Positions 11,019 to 23,386 of a stretch of DNA of 64,000 nt are shown piece after piece (within the stretch, counting starts at the first letter, position 1; every line of letters starts with the position of its first letter). The stretch is from Salticus scenicus. Its lineage: Eukaryota; Arthropoda; Arachnida; Araneae; Salticidae. Below the pieces are notes generated by a model. The model saw only the letters and a list, made by a program, of their open reading frames with translations. It ran no database searches and was not told the DNA's origin. The position numbers and the translations under genes were made by a program. The stretch covers positions 868,001 through 932,000 of the forward strand of contig OZ005648.1 of NCBI GenBank assembly GCA_963930645.1. The letters run 5' to 3'.

Positions 11019-11495
11019 TGTGCGATACAGTATTGGGCCATCCGATGAACTTCGATATTGACCGGTATTATTGTACTACTGGATAAGGGAAGATATCTTT
11101 CCAGGGAGACAGTTGTGTTCAGAATAGTATTTTGAGCGATTGCTTTTGGAGACTGCGTTCCAAGTTATTGACCTTTTTTCGTAAATCAGCTCTGTGGAGT
11201 ATTTAATGTTCTTTGAAATTTAAATGCTTATGAAACATGTGACTGTTTTCGTGGGTTGATTAGAGAACATTCATGGAATAAACAGTGAATTTTTTTTTCC
11301 ATTCGTGCTATAATCTTCGAGACTATTCAACGAATTGACAGTTCGGTTCGAATGTCACGTAAATATTCATTGAAATCCCATATTTGTTGAACTGTTGCGA
11401 GATTTTAAGCCGAATAAAATGCATTTATCGACTAGAACTTTTTTGTTCTTCACGAACTACTTTCTTTATACACGAAAGTCGATATTTTTGTAACA
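11019..11495 (+). repeat. Putative 5' LTR of the Ty3/gypsy element
   Basis: The boundary is inferred. A TGTGCGATAC start at 11019 and an end ...TTGTAACA at 11495 precede TTTTGCGCCCTACGTGG (11496-11512), which resembles the primer-binding site ('TGGCGCCCAACGTGG' type) found right after gypsy 5' LTRs. A TATA-like 'ataaacag' region lies at 11278-11286. No second LTR was found downstream, so the start position rests on the TG/CA rule only. Confidence 0.45.
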
Positions 11496-11676
11496 TTTTG
11501 CGCCCTACGTGGAACAATTCGAGTGATTGCCATTAACTTGAAGTGTGCTTGACGCAATAGATAAATTTCTTGAGACTTAAGTTGCATAGTTAAAAGAGTT
11601 AAAAGAAGATGAGAAAGCCGGGCAAGAACTGTTCAGAGAGGACCAAACAAAAGGAGATGAAAGCAGACTAGAATAG

Positions 11677-12560
11677 ATGGAGTCCGAACAAGATCAGCTG
11701 AGAGGCCGAATAAGATGTGTCGAGAGAGGAGATGAATCCGCTCAAGATGAACTAAAAGATAGAATAGATGCTGCGCAAAGAAAGATGCGTTTTGAAATTA
11801 AAGACTTTCAAAAGCAGTTGCCTCTACTGAGGGAAGATTTTGAAAAAAAAAAAAACAAAAAAAAAAAAAACACGAAGTATAGAAAAATATGTACAGGGCA
11901 CGATTCCAAAGATGAAAGATGATACCCACGAGCAAATCCAGGTTCTTGAAAAGGAAAGTCAAAACTTTACAGTTGAAAAAAAGTACTGCTCCATTAAACA
12001 GTGAATTTTTAGACCTAGCGCGAAGCTGTTAATTTTCGATTAACAGACTTCATGGACTGGCTACAAAACCCAATTTGAAGTCGTAAGTTCCATTAATGTA
12101 TAGACCGATATGGTTGAAGTAAACCAGTTAATTGCCGCTCTATGAGGGCCTGCGGCGGAATTTCTTCAAGGCATCCCATTGAAAAAATGAACTGATTTGA
12201 CCACTGTAGAGAAGTTTCTGTAAGTCGATTCGGGGATAGTTGCACTGACACACTTTTACCGAACTGAACTTAAAACTCTCCGACAAAAGTCTGCCGGTTT
12301 TAGCAGCAGATATCGAGAGGTTTGTCAATTTTGACTATTCTATGAACGTGATTGGAAATTTTGCAATACTTTTCTTCGTCAACGCTATCCGAGATTAAGA
12401 CATTTAACATTCAACGCATGTTATAGATTCAAAGACATAAAAGGTGCACTAGCTTACAGTGTTAAACACGAGGCTACCAAATCTGTGTCAAAACCTTCAA
12501 AGCTCGTGAAAAAAAAATGATGTAAAAAATGAAGAAAGTAATAAAGAGAAGACTTTGAAA
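11677..12560 (+). pseudogene. gag: gag relic of the Ty3/gypsy element
   Basis: Gag is the capsid precursor. An ATG at 11677 opens an 81-codon stretch rich in Glu, Gln, Lys and Arg (coiled-coil-like, as in N-terminal gag), which ends after a poly(A) expansion. Further on, in shifting frames, come SRFGDS (about 12213) and HFYRTELKTLRQK (about 12255), then VKHEATKSVSKPS (about 12455). These fit the capsid region of arthropod gypsy gag proteins. At least four frameshifts and stops are present. No CCHC zinc knuckle was found in the decayed tail. Confidence 0.75.
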
Positions 12561-12819
12561 TCCATGTTGGACATCCTTAAGAATGAAGATAGCTAAAGGA
12601 AAACACTACATCGCGCTTCCGGAATTGTGATCTGGAACAGCAAACAGAAGGGGCATTTATAGAGAAGGGCTGAGCCAAGAATCAGAAATTAAAATCTAGG
12701 AAAATAAGAATTTGGTTTTCGTGCGAGCCGAAAGCTGCCTTCTCATGAAGAAGCCACTCTAAGTGATTTAAAAATCTCGGCACTCACTGGAGAGCAGAAT
12801 GGTTTATATATATCGAAGG

Positions 12820-13303
12820 ATGCGTAAATAACATTCCATGTCCGATGTTGGTTGATGCGGGAGCAAATGCGATATCATTAAGAACGTATTTGGCTAAAGA
12901 TCTGAAAGAAAAAATTATATACAGTTCCTTCTATTTCCTTAAAGACTGTTACCGGTGATCGTGAAAAATACGTGGCACGATAGTTGCAACGCTGAAATAT
13001 GGTTCCAGAACTTTCGAACACCGGGTCTGCATTGCAGACGTATTGACCAGTGCATCTTGGTATTAGATTTCCTCCAGAAATTCAACTTTACTGTCGAACT
13101 AAAAACGAATGAATTACGAAGAGATAGTGAAAAATTATTATGCTTACAGGTAACCCAAGTTGCCCTAACTCATGTAATGTAGTTCTAATGGAAAAAAAAA
13201 AATATGATTTTTGCATGATTTGAATGTTTAATCAGTAAACTCCTCTTACTTCTGGAGAGTACAAGTATGCAGTTACTAATTTTTCGAAGCTAGTTTCAAA
13301 TAA
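12820..13303 (+). pseudogene. pol: Ty3/gypsy protease and following linker relic
   Basis: The protease active-site region reads LVDAGANAISL (about 12847), where the catalytic triad is normally D-T/S-G; the Thr/Ser to Ala change would inactivate it. After a stop and a frame change the conserved distal block reads IDQCILVLDFLQKFNF (about 13041), typical of gypsy protease C-terminal regions. The following segment ends GEYKYAVTNFSK near 13290. Reverse transcriptase should follow but does not. Confidence 0.75.
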
Positions 13304-13648
13304 GTGATTAATTGTATCGTTCTAAAAGACGTTCTAAAAGAAGTACATGATAGCCCAAATGGAGGATACTTTGAACCCTATGAGTATAAAGTAAGATTAA
13401 AGATCGCTTCTTCTTTTATGGACTTCGAAGTGATGTGGCAAAATGGTACAGAGAATGTTAAGCATGTGGAGCAAGAAAAGGATCAAAATCTTGAACTAAA
13501 GGACGTTTGCTGCGCTGTAATATTGGCGGGCTTTTGAGAGAATCGCTTTAGACATATTAGGACCACTATCACAGACATTTAAAGGTAACTGATACATTAC
13601 ATACTTGTGAGAATGGACTATTTCAGAAAATAGCCTGAAGTTATACCC

Positions 13649-14759
13649 CACAGATTATTATACAGATAGGACACTCCCGTATATTCTTCGGTAACCGGAA
13701 TTTGACTGCAACGACCCTATTGTCAACGGCTGTAAGTTTCTCGAGCTCTCCAGCTTACGCAATCGCTCGTCATATTTTTATTGTATCTGTGTTCATATCG
13801 TAATATTAGTGCAACGTTAAACCCAACATCCAACCGACTAACCATTTATTGATGTTTACGTTTGGACTTTGTTATTGTTTACGAATTTGAGTGTCGAAAG
13901 CAATTTATTTTAAGAAGCAAGTACTAAATATTAAGCAAATAAATTTCGAAAATATACATAAACCAGACATATTTTTTTCATTTTAAAGCATTTTGTATTA
14001 TTTACACCAAGCAATGTTAAATATTTAAGATTTCATACCATACTGCTATTTCAGCATTACAGTTTGTTATATTAATTTGTACTCTTGAACACGAATGTGT
14101 TTGGAAAAATTTATTTTCAAACATAATAAAAATTAGTTTTATTTCTTAGAAAATAGCTGTTAATGTTATGATTTTGTAAATTTAAAAGTAGTAGAAAAAG
14201 TGAAGGAAAGAAAACTGCACATACGTTTTCGTTGGCAACTTTATTATTGTTTACAAATTTGATTGTCAAAAGCAATTTATTTTAAGAAGCAAGTGATAAA
14301 TATTAAGAAAATAAACTTTGAAAATATACATAAAATAAAAACATTTTTTCATTTTAAGGCTTTTTGTATTATTTAAACCAAGCAACGTTAAATATTTAAT
14401 GATTTCATACTGCTATTTCAGAATTACAGTTTGTAATTTTAATTTGTACTTGAATATGAGTATGTTTCACAAAGCATATTTTTAAACATTATAAAAAATA
14501 ATTTTTATTTCTTAGAAGAATAGCTGTGAATGTTTTGAGGATAATTTTGTGAATTCAAAAACAATAGAAAGTGAAGAAAAAGAAAACTTCCCATACTAAC
14601 CTGCTACTAACTACTCGCGAAATAAAAAAACAATTTTCGATCAAAGATGCTATTCATGTAGACTTAACACATGTAGTTCCCCTCTGTTGACACTAGTGGT
14701 GCTACTATATTTCCGGTTCGCGTTTTAGCTTCACTGTCCTATCTGTATGATAATCTGTG
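13649..14759. mobile_element. 1.1-kb non-autonomous DNA transposon with 8-bp duplication, inside integrase
   Basis: Terminal inverted repeats of 24 bp differ at one base (start CACAGATTATTATACAGATA; the other end is CACAGATTATCATACAGATA when reversed). The host integrase sequence TTATACCC is duplicated on each side (13641-13648 and 14760-14767). The 8-bp duplication and CA terminus fit hAT, and P elements share these traits. The interior has no transposase but carries a diverged direct duplication of about 370 bp (about 13860-14230 and 14231-14600) and is strongly AT-rich. Confidence 0.9.
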
Positions 14760-15292
14760 TTATACCCATACTAAATCCAGAAGCGTCGACTGTTGCGGAG
14801 ATTTTTGTGTCAGATTGGATATCACGTTATGAAATCCCTATGATTCTTCATTCAGATCAAGATACTAATTTCAACTCAGCGCCCCTTACTGAATTTTGCA
14901 GATATCGTGGAATACAGAAGTCATCCGACAACATCCTTACTTTCTGAGCAGGATTTTAATCCAACTCATTTAAATCATATATCTCTATTGATTTCTAAGA
15001 ATCAAACTGACTGTGATTTACATTTTCTGATGACTCTTCTTTACTATAAAAGTGTTCTGCACGAAATTACGTGACGAAAACCATCCGAAATGTTGTTCGA
15101 ACGAACACTTCACTGGCCTTGTTCGGGTGACCATGGGATATGCCTTCGTATGAGAATTAGCGGCAAGTTTGAAAATTATGCATCAATTTACCAGAGAAAG
15201 GATTAATCTGGGTAGCGACCAAACGAAGACAGGCTACGACGCAAAAGGCGACTGAAAATTGTGTTGAAGAAGGTGACTATGCGTGATTTTAC

Positions 15293-15492
15293 ATGCCCTC
15301 CAACATCCTAATTAATACTCCGTTGTATTGTTAGTCCCGCCCTTTTTCTCCCACCAATAAATTTTTAGAGTAATATTTTCCAAATGCAATTGCGATTAAA
15401 TAAGAAGAAAAATACTCTAAAAATATACTGGTGTGAAAAAGAAGGCGGAGCTAACAATACTACGGAATATTAATTAGTATGTTGGAGGGCAT
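15293..15492. mobile_element. 200-bp MITE with 49-bp inverted repeats and 8-bp duplication
   Basis: The ends are ATGCCCTCCAACATCCTAAT (15293) and, reversed, ATGCCCTCCAACATACTAAT (15492), and the similarity continues for about 49 bp with few changes. GATTTTAC flanks both sides (15285-15292 and 15493-15500). The insertion splits the integrase C-terminal coding sequence between DYA and NPKHRRG. The centre is an AT-rich loop with its own 'agagtatttttc' inverted words. The 8-bp duplication points to hAT or a similar superfamily. Confidence 0.9.
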
Positions 15493-16155
15493 GATTTTAC
15501 AATCCAAAGCACCGAAGAGGTCAATGTACAAAGTTACATCAGAATTGGAAAGCCTTTATATCATAATTAAGAAACTGAATGATTCATTGTGAAGTTATAG
15601 AATTCACCCAGCATTAATACAAAAGTGATTGTCATCAACAGATCAGTTCCCGTACCTCTGTGGATATAAACTTTTGAATACGCTTTACATTATTCTTCTA
15701 TCGAAATAGTAGATTATGAAATGCAATTGAAAATTTAATTGAAAATGTGTGGAAATTTTTAATACCACATGATCTTAAACTGCTCTGGTGGTTTTAGTAC
15801 ATTTTAAATTCTTGGAACTGTTTTTCATGTAAAGCTCCTCCATAGTTGCATATATACAAGGTATTCGAGAATCTTTCACTTCGGCTTCCTTATACAAACA
15901 TTGATCTTACTGGAAGAAATTTCTTAAAATCAGTTACAAATTTCAGGGAGTTTAATTTGAAGTATTATGAAATTTAAATTTTATACGACCCCGTACAAAA
16001 AATAAATGAACGAAGTTGTCTCAAATAAAATCCAAACGTCTTTATTTACGTTATTATTGTTTTCTCTCGATTCCGATCCATTCACACCAAATGCATAGCA
16101 CAACCTTCTTCGAATGTAAATTAAATTTTACTCGCTGACTGAAGGTTCATTATTA

Positions 16156-16970
16156 CAGTGAAGCATCCATAATCCGGAATTCTGTAATCCGGCAACACCC
16201 ATAAACCGGCACTAATGATTTATTTTTTTAACCTCCACCGGTAAATCGTAGTAGTACTGAACTTCTTATTCGCCGACTTTTATGGATCGTTAGTAAAGCT
16301 TACGGATTTTCTTTTACTTTTATTGATTTGCGGACTAGCGTGAATTTTTTACAGATTAATCAGGATGATGGCAAAAATTCCGAAAAAGAACAACGAAATT
16401 TTATGGCAATTATGAAAGTTATTAATAAAAGAGATCGTTCCTATTCCTGATAATGAAAGTCAAAATAAACACGAACACCCGAAATTTCGGTCAACAGTTT
16501 TTAGAAGGGCTTGAAAATTATAATTTTATAACCAATCAATGAACGTGCATATGTTAATCAGTCAATGACAACCTGAAAAACAAAAAAGAATGAAATAAAT
16601 GAAATTGACTGACCTATTTAATAGAATGCAGCAATGTCAAATTCCTGATCTTGTTTGTTATTAAGCCACTTTTAATATAAATTTATTATTATTATTATTG
16701 TTATTTGTACAAAAATAAACCATCTGTATTACTGTTTTATATAAAATTGTTATTTAAAAATTTTTAATTTATTTCAAACGTTATTTTAATTATTTTCGTT
16801 TTTGATAAGGTTTTGCATACATTTTTTAAAGTTAATTGAAAAAAAAAAAAAAATTCTTCATATGACTGATATGATTTTGATATATATTTTCGGAACACCT
16901 ATAAGCCGGAAAACTCCGTAATCCGGCAATGTCTATTTCCCCCCGATGCCGGATTATCGATGCTTCGCTG
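16156..16970. mobile_element. pogo/Tigger-type non-autonomous element, TA-flanked
   Basis: The left end is CAGTGAAGCATCCATAATCC and the right end, reversed, is CAGCGAAGCATCGATAATCC, with TA on both sides (16154-16155 and 16971-16972). Each end has a second inner 'TAATCCGGCAA' motif and a 'CCGGC' word, as in Tigger/pogo elements whose ends bear repeated ATAATCCGG sites. The interior keeps no usable transposase frame. 815 bp long. Confidence 0.85.
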
Positions 16971-17031
16971 TATGTTTAAACTAGGAACGTTTACATTGTT
17001 GTAACCATCCGCTCTCGATTTAGTCAAGCTA

Positions 17032-17239
17032 CAGTCGGCAGCAAAATTATTGAAACCACTAATAATTCCTATTTAAAAGATGTGCACATAATATTGTTTT
17101 GTTAAGTAAATATTTATCGAGTCATGATCTTAATCTTGTGCTGTTTATAAAAATGTAAGTTGATAGTAAAAATTAGCGATCAAACTTAAAAAAAAAAAAA
17201 AAAAGTAGATGTGTGCTTTAATAATTTTGCTGCAGACTG
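17032..17239. mobile_element. Tc1/mariner-type MITE, TA-flanked
   Basis: Ends CAGTCGGCAGCAAAATTATT and, reversed, CAGTCTGCAGCAAAATTATT differ at one base in 20, with TA at 17030-17031 and 17240-17241. The 208-bp element is AT-rich and non-coding, so it must have been moved by a transposase from elsewhere in the genome. Confidence 0.85.
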
Positions 17240-17510
17240 TACCATAGAGAATCGCGAGCAGAAATTAGGTCTTTCAAATTTCACCTGACCGCCTTTAAAA
17301 AAGGCAAAATTGTAATGTTATTTTCATTGCACAGTTTCTCCATCGTAATAAAATAACGCTTAATGCAACTTTAGATTAAAGAGGTATCTGTGTACGTCGT
17401 AATAATCCTCGTGACTATTATAAAAGATTTCCAGCCTTAGTTTAGATAATGTTGTTTGTTTAGTTTCAAATTCGACCTTAATCTTGTTTGTTATTGCTCT
17501 TAGAAAATTT

Positions 17511-17557
17511 CATAAAATTTGTACATTGCTATGCAGTGCACAAATTTTATGAAATTA
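17511..17557. repeat. Perfect-arm hairpin
   Basis: TTCATAAAATTTGT and ACAAATTTTATGAAA face each other around a small loop with 'ACATTGC..GCAGTGC'. It could be the core of a small MITE or a chance palindrome; no target duplication is evident. Confidence 0.5.
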
Positions 17558-18536
17558 TGCTTAGGTTTAATTAGTTTTCAGTTTTTTTCCTTTCTTTTAT
17601 GATAGTCACTTTCAGATTTAGATACAACAAATATTATAGCTCAAGTAAAATGACAAAAAAAAAAAAAAAAGAAACTGAAAAACACACAATTGTTTCCAAA
17701 CGAAATAATTAATGGATGAAAAGAAAAAGCAAAATGCGTTCATACCTTTTTTGGTCTGATAAAAGGAACGTGCGTAGTTATTTAGGCTCTCTCTCTCTCT
17801 TTTTTTTTTTTTTTTTTTTTTTGTGTCTGTGTGTGTGTGTGTACGTATTTCAATGGGTTTTATAAAGTTTTTATATTTCTCCTTAAATTCAAACTATTTC
17901 TTTTCGAAAAAATCACTGCTGGAAAAACGCCTTTGTTTCAAATAAAGCTTCAAATAATAGCAATGTATATCAATGGCATCATTTTATTTTATTAGAAAAT
18001 GTGTTTTTGAAAATATGCAATGAAAAAAAAAAAAAATGTTCTGGCTTTCGTGTCGCCAATGGGCGCAGGACACTTGTTCGCAACCGCATTCTTTCCGTTT
18101 GGACCAAATTAGAAATATGGAGTGCACCTCTCGAGAGAAACACTTGAAAGGTTATTCTTGTCGAACTTGTCATTTTTCGTGTGCTTGAAATTCAACTAGG
18201 GGGGTGATGAAGTGTCACTAAGAATCGCGACATACGAGATCCGCCATTTCATCAAGAAATAATAGACTTAAAAGGCGAAAAAGAAACAGTACTTGAACGT
18301 GAATAAGTCGGCTTTGACCACTATGTTTTATTTCTAAGAATAACGGGCAGATTTCAAAAGAAAACAATTAAGCCTTGTTTCTTTGCAATGAGTACTTTTT
18401 TTTTTTTTCCATTCATAACAAAATGGATAAAAAAGAACATTGAACAAGAACCCAAAAAAACTTAGATTATGAAACTCCTTCCAATTGTATTTAACCACCC
18501 CACTGTTTATGTTTTGATATAATTTACCTATATGAT

Positions 18537-18973
18537 CAGGGCCGATTAAGCTTTGAATCTAAGGGAAGCTCAGCATCATTTCGGGGGCCCCTTTCATTTT
18601 GGAAAATCTCGTTTTCCTGTTACATATTGTAATATCAAAATGCTATAGACCAAAAAAATAGTGTGTGTTCATTATTATTATTATTATTATTTCTTTTTTT
18701 TTCATACATCTGGGTGGTTTCTACACAGAACATTAAAATCATACAACTTCTTAATTAAGAACATTCAGATTTTTGAGGTTAAATAATAGATTTTTCCCGA
18801 AATAGTGAGTGTTTTGTCTTGTTTTAGGTAACCTTTCTCAGAAAAAAACCAATCTCAGTGTGAAAATAAGAAACAAAAAATTCAAGACCATGTTTTTAAT
18901 CCTTATGGGGCCCCCTCTTAAATTTTACAGGGGAAGCTTGTGCTTCCTGAGCCTTTTGGATAATCAGGCCCTG
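18537..18973. mobile_element. hAT-like MITE with near-perfect 8-bp duplication
   Basis: It starts CAGGGCCGATTAAGC (18537) and ends GATAATCAGGCCCTG (18973). Flanks TATATGAT (18529-18536) and TACATGAT (18974-18981) differ at one base. A 'GGGGCCCC' block lies inside each arm. The CAGGG termini and 8-bp duplication are hAT traits. The ORF covering the right arm is not a gene. Confidence 0.8.
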
Positions 18974-18999
18974 TACATGATTATTACTTAAAATAACTT

Positions 19000-20483
19000 A
19001 TGCTTTTTTTTTTTTTTTTTAATTACGAAGGAAGAAATGGCGCGATAACTATTTTTATAGCCTTATGCCTTAAAAGAAAACATACAATAAATTGTTTTTA
19101 TGTAGTCCTGAATATTGATAAAAAATTGCATGCACAACATACAATGTACCAAACATTTAACATAAGAGGGGAAAGGAGAGTCGTTATAAGACAACTGAAT
19201 TCCATAATGTTCATCTGAATATTTGTATGTGACCCTGTAAATCAATTCTTAATGTTAATCATGCCTTATTTTGCAGTCAATATGCTCTTGTGCCTCTCAT
19301 AATGTGTATTAATTTCATTATGATTTGTGTCGTGTAAAGATGATAAAATTTTCTTTAAAGAAATACCACTGATAAAGCATGATGTATCCGAATTCTTTTA
19401 TGAATCCTTTTAACGTAAACTACTAATGGTATTTATATAATTTTTAATAAAAAGTATACGATAGTGAATCTGATTAATAAATATTAGTTTCACGGCTTTC
19501 TAGAAATAGTTACGGAAATGAACTTTGTAGGAAAATACTAAAAACGACTGAAAATAGAATTTTCAAAACGTTAAATGAAATGTTTTCAACTGCAATCAAC
19601 ATCTATTTTAAGTAAATACAGATTTATGCAACATAAGAAAAGGAAAAAAAAGAAGAAGAATCGAGTTTTGATAATGTAATCTACAACTATGATTAAGCAA
19701 AAGTGCGGGGGGGGGGGGGGCTGGAGCCGACAAGAAATCTCAGATACTATACTCGGGGAAAGGATAACTTGACAGTGTGTATTAGCCTGTAGAAATTACA
19801 CATCCGCGAAAGAAAATAGTTCTTTACTATATTTAAGTGTAATAAACTTTTTCTCGATTTTTTTTTATTCTGGTAAACTGAAAAAGGATTAACTATTTAA
19901 ACTAAACATATTTATGTTAACACATGGAATTCTTTGTAATAGATAAGCATAAAATTTATATCAATGTATTGTTTCGTGAAGAAAGTCTGTTGGCGAAATA
20001 TTGGCGGAAGAGAGAATACCGGAAGCAACCTTTTAACCCCTATTGTGAGTGCGAAACAGTTTGGTGGGGCTAATAGATTACTTTATTTTCGAAAATTTGA
20101 AGATAATTAATGCACAGTCCGCTTCTTTAATTTCACAACTGTTAAAAATAGAGTAAAAATTTTGACGGATTTGAACTTTTGGGAAATTTTCCCACCAGAT
20201 TCACACCAAATATATCAATGAAATATTCAAGCTAACAGGAATAAGGAAAAATATTTTTCGACAAATACTTTTTCTTTTTCGTTATTATTATTACATTGAT
20301 AATATAATTTCGTTTACGCATTGTTATATAAAATATTTTTATTTCCAATACAAACAACTAATAGTGTTTACATTAATTTATACTATGCACTATATACTAA
20401 AGATTTTACTTTTTTTTTTTTTTCTGGAACAGAACAATAAAAGAAAAACATAATTATCTTTAATAATAATAATAATAATAATT

Positions 20484-20536
<53 letters not shown>

Positions 20537-22436
20537 CTTATATATGTAAAATTTATATATAAATGGGAGACAGATCATTTATTTAAAGCCGAAATTACAT
20601 AATTAGCAAGCATTACATTGTAAAACAAATTTTATTTTAATTGATATTTACTTAAAGAAAATTATTTGGGAAATAAATACTGTTTGAGACTTTATAACAA
20701 ATTGATCGATACCTTGGAGAGGAATTACAAAATTTTAAAGATATGTAGAGCAATTATGTAGGATTTTCTATATTGCAGTTTAAAATATTTACTTTTAAAG
20801 ATATCATTATAAAAAATTTTGATTAGAAAAAGCTTACATTGAATAGAATTATTACTTATAATTCTGTGGATTTAGTTGGTAAAATAATTTCATCAAGTGA
20901 ATAAAAACTATATTATTTAACAAAAATAATAAATTAAATTAAATTAAATTAAATTAAAAATAAATAAATAAATAAATAAAGGCTGATAGTGGTCAAGTGA
21001 ATTGAAATGAAATTTAAATTCTGTCCTACACATAGTATAATTTTGTGAAAGTGGCCTATTTATTTATTGTGTATGCATGAAAATGTACTCCTGACACTGC
21101 CTGCTTTAATCAAGGTAGTCTACCGCAAAATTTTAACGACACAATTATTATTATTATTATTGGCTCTTTGAAAGAAATAGTTCTCTCGTCCTTATAAATC
21201 TATCTTTTGAGATTTGAATTTAGAGTCAAGAGCCTCCTAAATTCATAAAAATGCCTCGAAGTTCTTCCAAAAGCTACACAAAAGTCAAAAACTTATTTTC
21301 AGATACCTAAAATAATTCCAAATATGGCTACAAAATTGGTATTCATTCAATTGCTAAGTTTTTCAGTATCAAGTATGAAGGAATTTTGACTCATTTTCTG
21401 CAATTGCTCTACATAATTTACTACAATAGTTATTTTTCGATTTAAATATACAAATATCCTTAAAAAAATGGGAGGGGGTTCTTAACTTTGTTTATAAATT
21501 GTAGCCCTTTGAAACGGTTACTATATAAATTTCTGAAAATTTCTGTCGAACATTATCTCTCAATTTTACCTTTAATATTTTTTTAACTGTGCCAAAGGGA
21601 AAACAAAATCACAAAATAAAAAGATAAATCGTTTTATTTAGTCTATGCTGTCGGAAAGAAATAGTCCTCAATAAAAAAGTGGAAACATTGTTTCTGAAAA
21701 TTTTAAGATCGCTTTTAAATTTAATATCACACATTAATATCAAAGCATGCTTATTCATTCAATATATCAAAATAAATTGAAAAATGCGTGAAATGACATG
21801 CTTTCATTCCTAGTCCAAAGAATCGAATAACGTAACATTTCCCTCTTTCTCATCTATAAAAATCTCATTCCAACCTCCTAAAAATGCTATGAAAATAAAT
21901 GTTTCAACTCAGTTTTTAAAAATAGCAGTCGCAAAGGTGTGTGTTTATCAGTATTAAATAAATACATCAAGACAAATCACATTTACAAGTAAATTAAAAT
22001 TCGCTTCCCTTTCATGTAAATTGTAAGTTTTTTAATTTTATTCAGAAATAAATATATAAAAATTCTCATATTCACATTTAGCATAAAAAATCGGGATACA
22101 GACAAAATGAATGTATAAACAAATTGTAAACAGAGATTCCCTCTGCATATGAAAATTCACTATATTTATTTATTTATTTTAAATTAATATTTTTTAAATA
22201 TTTTCATAAAAGCTTTAAACTATTTCCACTTTCTCATTTTTTTACTGCTTTTAACATTTACTGATTAACCGGTAAATAATAATGCAAATTGAAAATCTAT
22301 TACGTTTTGTTCATTTAGAACTTTTTGTTCATTTTCTCCACAGAAAATACTGCCATTTAAAAATCACAGTTTAAATCTTATGATAAAATAATTTTTCTGC
22401 CAAAATATATTCGAAATATTTTAAAAGTATATTTTT

Positions 22437-22473
<37 letters not shown>

Positions 22474-23099
22474 ATCAGTTTCTCTTTAAAGAAAACAAAG
22501 ACAAAAAATGGACATTCAGATAATATTTTATTTAATTTTTTCCTTTTTCAAAATATTTAAGTATTAACCTTTTTGTTTTGTTTTTCTCTCAAGGTAAAAT
22601 GTAGTATATTACATAATTTGCAGTAATATGGATTTACAATAAATTGTACGTAATGAATTTAGTGTAAATTCATTTATAAAGAAACTAAAAAATATACTCT
22701 GAAAAAATATTTTTACTTTAATCGAAAAAAAGAAAAAGAAAAAACTTTCCGAAATCATCGCTAAATCGCCCGATATCGCAATCCAATTAACGCCAAGTGC
22801 GTTAACAGGTCTCTGTAGCCTTTGCAATACTGACAAGTTATGCGTTCCCCGAGTATATAGTTACTTTGAACTTCCAAGAAAATAAATCAGTTATTTCGTA
22901 ATTTCTTTTAATTAGCGCATATTATAATTATTAATCATACATTGAATAAATATTCACGTGTAAATTTGTCATAGAATATTCTATTAAATCTTACTAACAA
23001 CATAAAAGCAAGCATAACAAATTTCTTTTTAAAATGACGTAATTGTGATTTTTTCTACTTTTCCTCATAATTTTTTACTACTATTATTGCTGTTTTTAA
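19000..23099. other. Long AT-rich stretch without genes
   Basis: No credible ORF, exon or element ends were found. It contains a G15 run near 19707, (AAT)n next to (TA)n at 20462-20531, (TAAAT)n followed by (AATA)n at 20930-20980, (TA)n at 22441-22470 and many poly(A)/poly(T) runs. The short ORFs in it are low-complexity artefacts. Confidence 0.6.
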
Positions 23100-23386
23100 A
23101 ATCACACAATCAACTGATTGGAAAGAAAATCATATTTATTGAAATTTTATTTTTCCGACTGAGTGAAAATAATGCCTGGACCGGGAGTCGTACGCCGGAT
23201 CTTTGACTTACAAGGTCAAGGCTCTACCAATTGAGCTATCCAGGCCGACAACCGGTCGGCATTACTCATTCAGACAACCTTTTAGGCAGAAACATCTGGT
23301 CTATCATGTAGATAGCAGAAATAAGCCGCAGGTAAAGAAAAACACCATTAAACAATGGGAGAAAGAAATACAATTTTTAAAAATTG
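23100..23386 (-). mobile_element. tRNA-Thr-like SINE (family 2), copy 1
   Basis: On the minus strand the order is: a 5' leader of about 140 bp (from 23386, 'tgtatttctttctcccattg'), a tRNA-like domain (23174-23245), then a 3' tail ending near 23100 with 'caatcagttgattgtgtgat'. The second copy (26341-26700) has the same leader, tRNA-like part and start of the tail. A leader placed before the tRNA-like part is unusual for a SINE, so the mobile unit might instead be a MITE that captured a tRNA gene. Confidence 0.65.
23174..23245 (-). tRNA. tRNA-Thr(UGU)-like sequence, probably pseudogene
   Basis: 72 nt. The acceptor arms GCCTGGA and TCCAGGC pair fully, the D arm has GCTC/GAGC, and the anticodon arm TTGAC/GTCAA closes a 7-nt loop CTTGTAA, giving anticodon UGU (Thr). 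The A box TAGCTCAATTGG is good. The T arm is one base too long and the B box reads GGCGTACGACTCC instead of GGTTCGAATCC, so a functional tRNA is unlikely. It lies within a repeated element. Confidence 0.55.

Larger units (their letters stand above)
11496..15640 (+). mobile_element. Ty3/gypsy retrotransposon, internally deleted and interrupted
   Basis: Order of recognisable parts on the plus strand: primer-binding site (11496), gag (11677 to about 12560), aspartic protease (about 12820-13120), a post-protease segment to about 13303, then directly integrase (from about 13320). Reverse transcriptase and RNase H are missing, the deletion junction lying between 13303 and 13322. Integrase is split by a 1111-bp transposon (13649-14759) and, near its C terminus, by a 200-bp MITE (15293-15492). 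Multiple frameshifts and stops affect every part. No 3' LTR was seen. It is a long-dead copy. Confidence 0.85.
13310..15640 (+). pseudogene. pol: Ty3/gypsy integrase relic, split by two insertions
   Basis: Integrase joins element DNA to the host. Visible: VLKEVHDSPNGGYF (13325), the His side of the HHCC zinc domain; then ALDILGPLS (about 13547), carrying the first catalytic Asp; a gap caused by the 13649-14759 insertion; then ASTVAEIFVSDWISRY and LHSDQDTNF (14780-14870), carrying the second Asp. The catalytic Glu region near 14950 is destroyed. KNQTDCDLH (about 15000), RERINLGSDQTKTGYDAKATE (about 15190) and NPKHRRG (about 15500) mark the C-terminal part, which is also interrupted by a MITE. 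Confidence 0.8.

Noticed and set aside
23174..23245. Functional tRNA-Thr gene
   Set aside because: The T arm has an extra base, the B box is off consensus, and the flanks are shared with the second copy at 26583, showing it is part of a repeat.
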